Position numbers and translations under genes: made by a program
Notes under the pieces: generated by a model
Database searches by the model: none
Seen by the model: only the letters and a program-made list of their open reading frames with translations
Told to the model about the DNA's origin: nothing
From: UBA8346 sp050260935
GTDB lineage: Bacteria > Bacillota > UBA4882 > UBA8346
NCBI GenBank assembly: GCA_050260935.1
Contig: JBLNCU010000066.1
Coordinates: forward strand, 1 to 14,950
Length of the DNA stretch: 14,950 bases
Direction of reading: 5' to 3'
Shown: positions 1 to 6,699 of the stretch, in pieces
Layout: each line of letters begins with the position of its first letter
Numbering within the stretch: the stretch's first letter is position 1

Positions 1-131
1 GTAGCGTAGGCCACTGAGGAAATGGCATCGCTCGACAGTATGGGCAAGCCCCAAAAAACCGTATATTTTTCCTTAGTTAAGGCTTCATTTTCCAAGGGTT
101 TACCGATTAATATCCTTTTTAACCATTCCAT
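1..131 (-). CDS. kimA: KimA-like potassium transporter, N-terminus only (cut by window edge)
   Basis: The first 43 codons of a gene that reads off the left edge. The start is ATG at 131-129, with GAGGTG at 140-145 eight bases upstream. The peptide begins MEWLKRILIGKPLENEAL and later reads LPILSSDAISSVAYA (residues 29-43). From family knowledge, this layout of a short basic head with IGxPL, then an LSSDAxSSVAY segment opening the first membrane helix, is typical of KimA (YdaO) in the APC superfamily, a high-affinity potassium importer controlled by c-di-AMP. The upstream c-di-AMP riboswitch and terminator support this strongly, since kimA is the classic target of that riboswitch. Other APC-type amino acid permeases share the SSDA region and some also carry this riboswitch, so the exact substrate is inferred. 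The rest of the gene lies outside the window. Confidence 0.82.
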   Translation of the reverse strand, partial: MEWLKRILIGKPLENEALTKEKYTVFWGLPILSSDAISSVAYA

Positions 132-167
132 CCGTAGTTCACCTCATTAAGGATATGTCCTAACATA

Positions 168-205
168 TAAAAAAACTACAGCCAGGGAGTAACACAGTGT
201 AGTTT
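168..205 (-). terminator. Intrinsic terminator of the riboswitch expression platform
   Basis: Reading the minus strand, an 8-bp perfect stem (AAACTACA, at 205-198, and TGTAGTTT, at 180-173) encloses a 17-base loop and runs directly into a T tract. It lies between the c-di-AMP aptamer and the start codon of the kimA-like gene. It is therefore the expected off-switch: in this riboswitch class ligand binding favours termination. I infer the mechanism from position and family knowledge. Confidence 0.8.
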
Positions 206-244
206 AACTGAAAAGCTTTAACTTTAACCATTGCTCCTCTTTTA

Positions 245-370
245 CGCCGACGAGGTTAGCTGACGGGTTAGGGTCGAAGAGCCACCCTTAAATTCGGCAG
301 TAATACCGCCGGATTTATTCACCCCGGAACCGGTTCCCCCGTTTTCCAGGCCGATCTACATTCAAGCGGG
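245..370 (-). promoter_or_regulatory. c-di-AMP riboswitch (ydaO/yuaA class)
   Basis: The minus strand shows the conserved blocks of this class in the right order. These are CGCTTGAA near 368-361, GGGGGAACC at 340-332, GGGGTGAAT at 325-317, a variable hairpin (CGGCGG...CTGCCG), and the 3' signature CCCGTCAGCTAACCTCGTCGGCG ending near 246, of which CAGCTAACCTCG is the most diagnostic part. The 5' CGCT can pair with the 3' GGCG to close P1. By established knowledge this RNA binds cyclic di-AMP and turns off potassium import and cell-wall genes. An intrinsic terminator and a KimA-like gene follow, exactly as expected. The aptamer ends are approximate by a few bases. Confidence 0.92.
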
Positions 371-470
371 ATCTGTTTGCCTGTCAATATCGACTTAGTG
401 TTCAGACCTTTGAATGCAGCACGGTTTCAAAAGAAATTGGGCGGGTAATGAAAGATGAAATATACTGATT

Positions 471-500
471 AATTTACCACCATTTCCAGCCGGGTGTAAA
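471..500 (-). promoter_or_regulatory. Possible sigma-A promoter for the riboswitch-kimA unit
   Basis: On the minus strand TTTACA (500-495) and TAAATT (476-471) are separated by 18 bases. Transcription would begin near 464, about 95 bases before the aptamer. The -35 is good and the -10 mediocre, so this is only a candidate. Confidence 0.33.
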
Positions 501-832
501 ATCGCTTCCTGTTTGATTTAAGCCGGTTTTGAGAAAAAAACAGCCAACTAACGAAATTTAGTTATTAAGGCTTATCAGGGTTAATACAAGTGTAATTTGA
601 CGCAACTTTAAGGCTTCTCATCCCATGGAATCCTTTCCGGCCCTGTCGGAAAAGGGTTTTCCCTCCGACTCTGTTCTCTAAATTTAGATGAAGAAAATGT
701 AAATTTTGAGGTTCCTTTTTCCCATAACGAAAAACTGCTTGCGCTGGGTAGTCTCTCGATTATTATATTCCGGAAGCTTCTTTTCCACGTAATCTAAAAA
801 TTCCTTTAAAGGGAGTTTTCAGCAAGAACCGG
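501..832. other. Intergenic stretch without a recognisable gene
   Basis: No open frame here has a credible ribosome binding site or family resemblance on either strand. The only structure is two hairpins. One is an AT-rich stem (AACTAA/TTAGTT) near 544-561, followed on the minus strand by GGCTG and seven T, which looks like a weak terminator without an obvious transcript to end. The other is the GC-rich stem at 645-669 described under findings. The rest is AT-rich and featureless to the eye. Confidence 0.5.
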
Positions 833-861
833 TTTTCAAGCACCGGGGTATTTGATATAAT
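833..861 (+). promoter_or_regulatory. Sigma-A promoter of the apgM-type gene
   Basis: A perfect TATAAT (856-861) is preceded by TG at the extended -10 position (853-854). A 4/6 -35 box, TTTTCA (833-838), lies 17 bases upstream. The start of transcription would be near 868, giving a leader of about 60 bases before the ATG at 931. Confidence 0.65.
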
Positions 862-930
862 GTTTTATTAATTGGGTTCTAAAATATATCTTGCCCAAGC
901 GCGCCTTTTTTAACTGGGAAGGTGAAGTTG

Positions 931-2142
931 ATGAAATACTTAGTAATTCTCGGTGACGGCATGGCCGACTATCCGGTCCCGGAATTAAACGGCAAAACGC
1001 CTTTGCAAGTCAGCAAAAAACCGCATATGGACCATATAGCCGGGCGCGGGGAACTCGGTCTGGCCAAGACCATTCCCCCCGGTTTCCCACCCGGAAGCGA
1101 TGTCGCCAACCTTTCGGTGATGGGTTATGATCCCCGGGTTTATTATACGGGGCGCTCTCCCCTGGAAGCAGCCAGTATGGGCATTGATCTTCAACCGGCG
1201 GATGTCGCCTTCCGCTGTAATCTGGTAACCCTCTCGGCAGAACCGGAATATGAAAGTAAAGTAATGGTTGATTATAGTTCCGATGAGATTACTACCCCGG
1301 AATCCGGCGAGCTGCTCCGGGATATTGCCGCAGCGCTTAACTCGGAAAAATTCTCCTTTTATCCGGGAATCAGTTACCGTCATTTGTTGATCTGGCACGG
1401 CGGCCCTATTGATACCAAGTTAACCCCTCCCCACGACATCTCCGACCGGCCGGTAACCCCATTTTTGCCCCAAGGCAACGGGAGCGCGGAATTACTCAGT
1501 TTAATGAAGCAAAGCGTTGATATACTGGCCAATCATCCGGTCAACCGGGAACGAATCCGGAAAGGCTTACGCCCGGCCACCTCTATTTGGCTGTGGGGCC
1601 AAGGGAGAAAGCCGGCAATTAAAAGTTTTACCGAAAAATACGGTTTGTGCGGGTCGGTAATCTCTGCCGTGGATCTGGCTAAAGGCTTGGGGGTTTGCGC
1701 GGGGTTGGAAGTGATTAACGTTCCAGGCGCTACCGGGAATGTCCACACCAATTTTAAAGGAAAGGCCGAGGCGGCCTTAAAGGCTTTTCAGGCGGACCGG
1801 GATTTTGTTTATCTTCATATCGAAGCCCCGGACGAGGCCGGCCACAGGGGTGAGCTGGAAAATAAAATTAAAGCCATTGAAAAGATCGATGGCGATATCC
1901 TAGGTTTTTTACTGGCGGAGCTGCCGGAAGTAACCGAAGATTTTAAAATCATGCTCTTACCGGATCACCCGACTCCGCTAACTATAAGGACTCATGCCGC
2001 CGATCCGGTGCCGTTCGTTATCTACCAGCATTCCAAGGCCAAAGGTTCCGTTTGGAGGACCTTTGACGAAGAAACAGCAGCTAAGACGGGACTCTTTATT
2101 GATGATGGATTTTTATTAATGGATAGATTTATTGGCAAATAA
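931..2142 (+). CDS. apgM: 2,3-bisphosphoglycerate-independent phosphoglycerate mutase, archaeal (ApgM) type
   Basis: Predicted to interconvert 3- and 2-phosphoglycerate in glycolysis, in the cytoplasm. The 403-residue protein has the alkaline-phosphatase-fold metalloenzyme motifs of the ApgM family: GDGMADYP at residues 8-15 with the first metal Asp, GSDVANLSVMGYDP from residue 55 carrying the predicted active-site Ser, HIEAPDEAGH at 296-305, DHPTP at 345-349 and THAADP at 354-359. The length matches the family (about 400). I choose ATG 931 because AAGGTG lies six bases upstream. An in-frame GTG at 922 falls inside that Shine-Dalgarno and is unlikely. The gene stands alone, transcribed toward a convergent hydrolase. 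Close bacterial relatives found in threonine operons have been proposed to be homoserine kinases. Sequence alone does not exclude that role, and no threonine genes are adjacent here. Confidence 0.87.
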   Translation: MKYLVILGDGMADYPVPELNGKTPLQVSKKPHMDHIAGRGELGLAKTIPPGFPPGSDVANLSVMGYDPRVYYTGRSPLEAASMGIDLQPADVAFRCNLVTLSAEPEYESKVMVDYSSDEITTPESGELLRDIAAALNSEKFSFYPGISYRHLLIWHGGPIDTKLTPPHDISDRPVTPFLPQGNGSAELLSLMKQSVDILANHPVNRERIRKGLRPATSIWLWGQGRKPAIKSFTEKYGLCGSVISAVDLAKGLGVCAGLEVINVPGATGNVHTNFKGKAEAALKAFQADRDFVYLHIEAPDEAGHRGELENKIKAIEKIDGDILGFLLAELPEVTEDFKIMLLPDHPTPLTIRTHAADPVPFVIYQHSKAKGSVWRTFDEETAAKTGLFIDDGFLLMDRFIGK

Positions 2143-2175
2143 GGGCTGGGCTTTATGGAGGATGTTAATGCCAAG

Positions 2176-2200
2176 AAAAAAGCCTAAGTGGATCTTATGC
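2176..2200 (-). terminator. Probable terminator of the NlpC/P60 gene
   Basis: On the minus strand GCATAAG (2200-2194) pairs with CTTAGGC (2188-2182), with one mismatch, around a five-base loop. It is followed by six T (2181-2176). It lies 40-65 bases past the stop codon of the hydrolase gene. The stem is short, so confidence is moderate. Confidence 0.45.
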
Positions 2201-2205
2201 CGGGG

Positions 2206-2243
2206 TTTTGAGGGTCTTCGATTAATCCCACTCAAAAATTTTA
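2206..2243 (+). terminator. Possible terminator of the apgM-type gene
   Basis: TTTTGAG (2206-2212) pairs with CTCAAAA (2231-2237), and GG/CC extends the stem past a one-base bulge. ATTTTA follows. The T tract is short, and the hairpin touches the stop codon of the convergent gene at 2241, so it may serve the plus strand only weakly. Confidence 0.4.
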
Positions 2244-2957
2244 CTCGCCTTCCTGATCCTCCGGCTCATCACTGTCGCTGTTTTCTTTAAGCCGGCGTCC
2301 GCCGGCATAACAATTATAATAATAACCGCTGTCGAGAGGGCTGATCCTTACCGCGCCGTATCCGGATGAAGCGTGAATAAAACGGTTGTCGCCCAAATAA
2401 ATTCCCACATGATTGATAATCTTTGAACCCTTAGTTTTGAAAAAAACCAGATCTCCCGGAGCCAACTCCTCCATACTGGGAACCTCCGCGCCAACCGCTG
2501 TTTGCCGGTCCGCTTTATGGGGCAGGATGATCCCGAATTTGGCATAGATGTACTTGGTAAAACCGGAACAATCAAAACCTTGCGGGGAATCGCCGCCATA
2601 AACATAGGAGATTCCCAAAAAACTCTTGGCGAAATCGATCATTCCGCCCACCGGAATAAAAAGACCTCTGGAAACAATCTTGGTTAAAGGTTTCACCTTG
2701 AGAAACCGGCTATAAATCCAACCGGTTTGCCCATCGTTAAGCTGCACTTTGTGCCAATCCCCGGTTTGTTCAATAATAGATACGGCTACTCCTTGCGGTA
2801 AAACGGAAATAATCCGGCCGTCAAGTCCCGGTTCGGCCCGTAAGTTGACATCATCCCCGGTAACAATGCCAGTTTGCGTCTCCGCTCCATAAACCGCGGC
2901 TACCGGAGTGAACAAGCCAATTAAAATAAGTAATGATAAAATGATCCTCTTTTTCAT
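2241..2957 (-). CDS. Secreted SH3b-NlpC/P60 peptidoglycan endopeptidase
   Basis: Probably cleaves peptide stems of peptidoglycan outside the membrane, between D-Glu and the diamino acid as is usual for NlpC/P60 enzymes. The 238-residue product starts with a signal peptide (KKR, hydrophobic core to about residue 21, likely cut after VYGA near 25). A bacterial SH3 domain (about 28-90; VNLRAEPG, GWIYSRFLK) follows, and then an NlpC/P60 domain (about 105-225). The catalytic Cys130 sits in FDCSGF, His183 in NHVGIYLGD, and His195 in FIHASS is the likely third residue. The last 15 residues are very acidic (SDSDEPEDQEGE) with no known role. The start is ATG 2957, with a GAGGAAAG-type site about ten bases upstream. 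It lies just downstream of rsmB in the same direction, but a candidate terminator between them suggests separate transcription. Confidence 0.9.
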   Translation of the reverse strand: MKKRIILSLLILIGLFTPVAAVYGAETQTGIVTGDDVNLRAEPGLDGRIISVLPQGVAVSIIEQTGDWHKVQLNDGQTGWIYSRFLKVKPLTKIVSRGLFIPVGGMIDFAKSFLGISYVYGGDSPQGFDCSGFTKYIYAKFGIILPHKADRQTAVGAEVPSMEELAPGDLVFFKTKGSKIINHVGIYLGDNRFIHASSGYGAVRISPLDSGYYYNCYAGGRRLKENSDSDEPEDQEGE

Positions 2958-3027
2958 CTCTGGGGACTTTCCTCTTTGGCTAAGCGATTAAATATTGGAT
3001 GTTTTTTATTTCGGCAGCTAAAACAGA

Positions 3028-3074
3028 AATCCTTTTTTAAGAGTCAAATTTCCGCAAAAATCAAAATAAGGATT
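3028..3074 (-). terminator. Possible terminator after rsmB
   Basis: An inverted repeat lies immediately past the rsmB stop. On the minus strand AATCCTTATTTT (3074-3063) can pair with AAAAAAGGATT (3038-3028) with one mismatch, around a loop of about 24 bases. The following T stretch is interrupted (TTTCTGTTTT). It would end the housekeeping operon before the hydrolase gene. Confidence 0.35.
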
Positions 3075-3075
3075 G

Positions 3076-4440
3076 TTAACTATATCTTCTTTCCAGCCGG
3101 CACATAAAAAAGCCGTCCCCGCCTCCGGTCACCGGTAAAATGGTCAACCAGCGCCGCTCCTCCGGATCGGGAGCGTATTGAAGCACTGCTTCCGGTAGAT
3201 AAGGCCGGAAATCAGCCGTTTCAAACTGGGGATGACTTTTTAAAAATGATTCCACCTGTTCCTGGTCCTCTTCCGGTTCCAAAGTGCAAGTGCTGTAGAC
3301 CAACCTTCCCCCGGGACGGATTAGCTTCGCCGCCTGATCAAGAATCTCCTGTTGAATTTTGGCTAGATTAACAATATCCTCCGGTTTTCGCCGGTAACGG
3401 GCATCAACCCTCCGTCGCAATACCCCGGTGCCGGTGCAAGGGGCATCGACCAAAACCGCGTCCGCTAACATGCCGCCCGGCATGGAAAAATGGCGGGCAT
3501 CGCCCAAAGTGGGCTTGATGATGGTCAACTGTAAACGTCTGGCATTCCCGGCAATTAAGGCGATTTTATGCGGATGGTCATCGACACTGATTACCTCACC
3601 CCGGTCGTTCATTAATTCAGCCAGGTGAGTGCTTTTGCCGCCGGGAGCCGCGCAGAGATCGATTATTGTTTCACCCGGCATGGGCGCCAACAAGTGACTC
3701 ACCAGCATGGCGCTTTCATCCTGAACAAAGATCCGGCCAGCGGCAAAAGCGGTCAGTTCTTCAATCGGACCAGGCAGGCTGCTGATATTCACCGCTTCAG
3801 CCAGCCAGTTTCCGGGGGAATAGCCGGCGCCGTCTGTTTTCAACTCCTGAAGCACGGCGGCAATAGCCGCTGAATGTCGGTTGACTCTTAAAGTCAGGGG
3901 CGGCAGTTCATTATCGGCGGTCAGAATTTTAACTGTCAGTTCCGGTCCGAATCGCTCCAGCCAGCGTTCTACCAGCCAGCGGGGATGGGAATATTCAATC
4001 GACAGGTATTGGCCGGGTTCCTTCTCTGGGACCGCCAAATTGTTTTTATTGCGAAGATAGGCCCGGAGAACCCCGTTGACCAACGGGGCCAGGCCTTGGT
4101 AGCGGGAGTTTTTAATTTGTTCAACCGCGCTGTAACAAACCGCCCGTTCCGGAATTTCCGGCAGGTATAACAGTTGGTAAAGGGCAATTCGCAGGGAGTT
4201 TTTAACCGGTATTTTCAAGGAAGACAAAGGACGGCAAAGAAGCCGTCCTAAAAAATAATCGATCTTCAAAAGGTGACGGTAAACACCGTAGACTAATTCG
4301 GTGCAGAAAGCTTTTTCACGGCGGTCCGCTTCCGGAAATTCATCCAGGACCTCCGGTAAAGCCAGGTTAATATAGGAAGCGCGTTGTTCGATCCGATCAA
4401 GCACCAATTGGGCCAAATTCCGCCCGGAAGGGTTACTCAT
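3076..4440 (-). CDS. rsmB: 16S rRNA (cytosine-967-C5)-methyltransferase RsmB
   Basis: Transfers a methyl group from S-adenosylmethionine to C5 of cytosine 967 in 16S rRNA. The 454-residue protein has the full RsmB plan: an N-terminal NusB-like RNA-binding domain (about 5-135, with REKAFCTELVYGVYRH and AVEQIK), a linker, and a Rossmann methyltransferase (about 235-454). Motifs include the SAM-binding DLCAAPGGKSTHLA at 261-274, VDAPCTGTGVLRR with Cys335, and YSTCTLEPEED with Cys385. These are the two cysteines of the RNA m5C mechanism. The NusB domain distinguishes it from RsmF or plain NOP2/Sun proteins. The ATG start is three bases after the stop of the YugP-like gene, so the two are probably co-translated. 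This position after def-fmt is conserved in Firmicutes. Confidence 0.96.
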   Translation of the reverse strand: MSNPSGRNLAQLVLDRIEQRASYINLALPEVLDEFPEADRREKAFCTELVYGVYRHLLKIDYFLGRLLCRPLSSLKIPVKNSLRIALYQLLYLPEIPERAVCYSAVEQIKNSRYQGLAPLVNGVLRAYLRNKNNLAVPEKEPGQYLSIEYSHPRWLVERWLERFGPELTVKILTADNELPPLTLRVNRHSAAIAAVLQELKTDGAGYSPGNWLAEAVNISSLPGPIEELTAFAAGRIFVQDESAMLVSHLLAPMPGETIIDLCAAPGGKSTHLAELMNDRGEVISVDDHPHKIALIAGNARRLQLTIIKPTLGDARHFSMPGGMLADAVLVDAPCTGTGVLRRRVDARYRRKPEDIVNLAKIQQEILDQAAKLIRPGGRLVYSTCTLEPEEDQEQVESFLKSHPQFETADFRPYLPEAVLQYAPDPEERRWLTILPVTGGGDGFFMCRLERRYS

Positions 4441-4443
4441 TGA

Positions 4444-5130
4444 CTATTCATCCCTGCTGCCCCGGATTAGCAGCATCCGGACCAATTGTAAAATAGCCGT
4501 CGCCGCGGCGGCCAGGTAAGTCAAAGCGGCTGCGCTTAGCACCTTTTTGGCGCCGGTTGCTTCTTCCCCCCGCATCAGGTAACCGCTGTCGGTCAGCATG
4601 GTCAAGGCCCGGCTGCTGGCATTAAACTCCACCGGAAGCGTTATAACGGTAAAGAATACAAAGAAACTGAAGAGAATAATTCCCAGATCGATTAGGAACA
4701 TGTTGCCGCCGAAAATCAGGCCGATAAAGAAGAGAATATATCCGAGATTCGAACCGAAATTGGCGATGGGAAAGATACTGTTCCTTACGCTTAAAGGGAG
4801 ATAGGCATGGGCATGTTGAATGGCATGTCCGGTCTCATGAGCGGCCACCCCTAGAGAAGCCAGGGAACGTCCATGATAGACCTCGGGAGAAAGCCTTAAT
4901 ACCCTGGAACGGGGATCATAATGGTCCGATAAAGTCTCCGGAGTTAACTCCACCGGAACGTCGGTTAAATTATTCCTGTCCAGCAACTCCCGGGCCACCT
5001 GGGCTCCGGTCCGGCCTCCAGCCGCCGGAACCTCCAGATATTTATTAAAGGTGGATTTAACCTTAATCTGGGCGTAGATTGATAAAATAAAAGCCGGGAT
5101 TAACAGAAAAAAAGTCCAATCGAAAAACAT
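4444..5130 (-). CDS. YugP-family membrane zinc metallopeptidase
   Basis: A predicted integral membrane metalloprotease of the YugP family (peptidase_Mx-type), with unknown physiological substrate. The 228-residue protein has an N-terminal membrane segment (about 4-20), then the zinc site AAHETGHAIQHA with His98, Glu99 and His102. Two or three hydrophobic helices follow (about 130-168). Glu168 in PVEFNAS is the likely third ligand, and a last hydrophobic stretch lies near 202-222. QIKVKSTFNKY at 21-31 is a typical family signature. I prefer ATG 5130 over the in-frame ATG 5139, because AGGAGG at 5141-5146 lies ten bases from the former but only one base from the latter. This choice gives the MFFDWTFFLLIP start usual for the family. 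It stands between fmt and rsmB and probably shares their transcript. Confidence 0.88.
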   Translation of the reverse strand: MFFDWTFFLLIPAFILSIYAQIKVKSTFNKYLEVPAAGGRTGAQVARELLDRNNLTDVPVELTPETLSDHYDPRSRVLRLSPEVYHGRSLASLGVAAHETGHAIQHAHAYLPLSVRNSIFPIANFGSNLGYILFFIGLIFGGNMFLIDLGIILFSFFVFFTVITLPVEFNASSRALTMLTDSGYLMRGEEATGAKKVLSAAALTYLAAAATAILQLVRMLLIRGSRDE

Positions 5131-5162
5131 AATCGCCATTCCTCCTTGATTAATAATTTACT

Positions 5163-5208
5163 CCAAGTTGCCTCTAAACATTCAGTAAACGGTTAAAAGG
5201 CAACTTGG
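5163..5208. repeat. Perfect 10-bp inverted repeat between fmt and the YugP-like gene
   Basis: CCAAGTTGCC (5163-5172) and GGCAACTTGG (5199-5208) are exact reverse complements around a 26-base loop. No T tract follows on the minus strand, where the genes run, so it does not look like a simple terminator. The outer CCAAGTTGC and ACTTGG also occur in the hairpin before priA (9223-9285), which suggests a related small element or RNA-processing structure. Confidence 0.7.
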
Positions 5209-5212
5209 ATGT

Positions 5213-5231
5213 AGGCTTAGAGATTAAGCCT
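5213..5231. repeat. Short hairpin just after the fmt stop
   Basis: AGGCTTA (5213-5219) and TAAGCCT (5225-5231) form a perfect 7-bp stem with a five-base loop. It ends seven bases from the fmt stop codon. Without a T tract in the direction of transcription, it may stabilise or process the message rather than end it. Confidence 0.55.
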
Positions 5232-5237
5232 TTAGCC

Positions 5238-6182
5238 TTAATTAAAACTAATACCGCCTTTGACAGACCTGCCATTGGCATATTCCAACGCCGTCATTAT
5301 CTTTTTTCCGGCAGGTTGAATCTTGGTGATCAACAACGGGCGGTCACCGGCAGCCACTAAAATCCCCTCTTTTTTGCGGATCTGTAAAACGCCTCCGGGA
5401 ACTCCGGTTTCACCCATGCTTATAGAGGGATCAACCATTTTGGTTTCTATAACTTTTAAACGTTCGCCGTTTAAATAAGTTTCCGCTCCCGGAACCGGCG
5501 CCAAAGCGCGCACCAAATTATGGATGGCCAGCGCCGGCTGCGCCCAATCGATCCGTTGCTGCTCCTGCCGGAGTTTCGGAGCAGAACTCGCCAGGCTGTG
5601 ATTCTGTTTTGTACGTGGGGCCACTCCTTTTTGAATATCCCGGACCGTTTTCACCAGCAATTCGCCGCCCAAATCAGCCAAACGTTGATATAGGCCGGCG
5701 AAATTTTCGTCGGGATCGATGGCCAAAGCTTCCTGATATATCAGATCACCTGTATCCCAGCCTTCATCCATATACATAGTGGTAACTCCGGTACTGGTGT
5801 CTCCGTTGAGAATGCTCCATTGAATCGGAGCCGCACCCCGGTACTTTGGAAGCAGGGAGCCATGGACATTAATACAGCCGTACCGCGGTCCAAATAGGAT
5901 TTCCGGTGGAATTTTCTGGCCGAAGGCTACTACCACCACTAAATCGGGGGCCAATTCTTTAAATAATTCCAAAAAATCGGGGGCCGCCACTTTTTCCGGT
6001 TGCCAAACCGGTAAATGATGCTGGAGGGCCAAAGTTTTGACCTCGGAAGGTTGTAACTCCAGACCCCGCCCTTTTGGGCGGTCCGGTTGGGTAACCACTC
6101 CTATGACCTCATAACCACCTTCAATTAAACTCCTTAAACTTACCCGGGCAAAATCAGGCGTTCCCATAAACAAGATCCGCAA
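5238..6182 (-). CDS. fmt: Methionyl-tRNA formyltransferase
   Basis: Formylates the amino group of Met-tRNA(fMet) using 10-formyltetrahydrofolate, preparing the initiator tRNA. The 314-residue length is normal. The N-terminal domain starts RILFMGTPDFA. It has TQPDRPKGRG (31-40) and the catalytic region GCINVHGSLLPKYRGAAPIQW (102-122) with Asn105 and His107 and the SLLPxYRG signature, and then Asp143 in DEGWDTGDLI. The C-terminal OB-type tRNA-binding domain follows from about 205. The start is TTG at 6182, with GAAGGAG eleven bases upstream. The first in-frame ATG (FMGTPDF) is too far inside the first strand. The gene begins two bases after the def stop, a coupled pair that adds and removes the formyl group on the initiator methionine. 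Confidence 0.97.
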   Translation of the reverse strand: MRILFMGTPDFARVSLRSLIEGGYEVIGVVTQPDRPKGRGLELQPSEVKTLALQHHLPVWQPEKVAAPDFLELFKELAPDLVVVVAFGQKIPPEILFGPRYGCINVHGSLLPKYRGAAPIQWSILNGDTSTGVTTMYMDEGWDTGDLIYQEALAIDPDENFAGLYQRLADLGGELLVKTVRDIQKGVAPRTKQNHSLASSAPKLRQEQQRIDWAQPALAIHNLVRALAPVPGAETYLNGERLKVIETKMVDPSISMGETGVPGGVLQIRKKEGILVAAGDRPLLITKIQPAGKKIMTALEYANGRSVKGGISFN

Positions 6183-6184
6183 TT

Positions 6185-6634
6185 TTAATCTGGCTCCTTC
6201 TGTAAATAGTCGATATATAAGACGCCGTCCAAATGATCGATTTCATGCTGGAAGGCTCTGGCCAATAAGCCGTTTCCGGTGGAAGTTACTTTTTTACCTT
6301 CCAGGTTATAATAAGAAACCGTCACTTTTTCGGAACGGGTGACGTATTCACTACGGCCTGGAATGGATAAACACCCTTCCGAATCCTTATTCTGCCCTTC
6401 ACGGAATTCTATTTTCGGATTTATTAAAACCAGAGGCCCTTCTCCGGTATCGATCACCACTAAACGCTCCAGGACGCCGACCTGGGGCGCAGCCAAACCG
6501 GCCCCATTGGCGTTATACATTGTTTCCAACATATCTTTGGCCAAAGACCGGATCCGTTTGGTGATCTTGGGGATTTCCTTCGCTTTTTGGCGGAGAACCG
6601 GGTCCCCCAATGTTTTGATATTCAATAATGCCAA
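6185..6634 (-). CDS. def: Peptide deformylase
   Basis: Removes the formyl group from nascent N-terminal formyl-methionine. The 149-residue protein shows all three metal-site motifs: GAGLAAPQVG (44-53), EGCLSIPG with Cys88, and QHEIDHLDG with His130, Glu131 and His134. I place the start at TTG 6634, giving MALLNIKTLGDPVLR, the usual family opening. GAGGTG (6646-6641) stands six bases upstream. A GTG at 6643 is in frame but is part of that Shine-Dalgarno. It is followed after two bases by fmt. A TATAAT-like repeat upstream may give it a promoter of its own in addition to read-through from priA. Confidence 0.96.
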   Translation of the reverse strand: MALLNIKTLGDPVLRQKAKEIPKITKRIRSLAKDMLETMYNANGAGLAAPQVGVLERLVVIDTGEGPLVLINPKIEFREGQNKDSEGCLSIPGRSEYVTRSEKVTVSYYNLEGKKVTSTGNGLLARAFQHEIDHLDGVLYIDYLQKEPD

Positions 6635-6688
6635 TCCCAACACCTCATTACCAATATTAAAATTAAAAAAGTCCGGGAATTAAATCCC

Positions 6689-6699
6689 ATTATATTATA
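6689..6699 (-). promoter_or_regulatory. Candidate -10 region for def-fmt
   Basis: Immediately after the priA stop, the minus strand reads TATAATATAAT, two overlapping perfect -10 boxes. No good -35 lies 16-18 bases upstream, since that sequence is inside priA codons (best match CTTACC). It is a possible weak internal promoter for def-fmt. Confidence 0.28.

Noticed and set aside
532..572. Minus-strand terminator (AACTAA/TTAGTT, AGCC/GGCT, then seven T)
   Set aside because: The stem is AT-rich with a large asymmetric loop, and no minus-strand gene or promoter upstream would need it; mentioned only in the gap description.
922..930. Upstream GTG start for the apgM-type gene, adding MKL
   Set aside because: The GTG forms part of the Shine-Dalgarno AAGGTG that serves the ATG at 931.
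985..1398. 137-codon minus-strand frame inside the apgM-type gene
   Set aside because: It is a shadow of a well-supported conserved gene, with no start signal or family resemblance.
6664..6688. Terminator between priA and def
   Set aside because: The GGGA/TCCC stem is only four pairs, and four bases separate it from the T run; the genes are better seen as co-transcribed.
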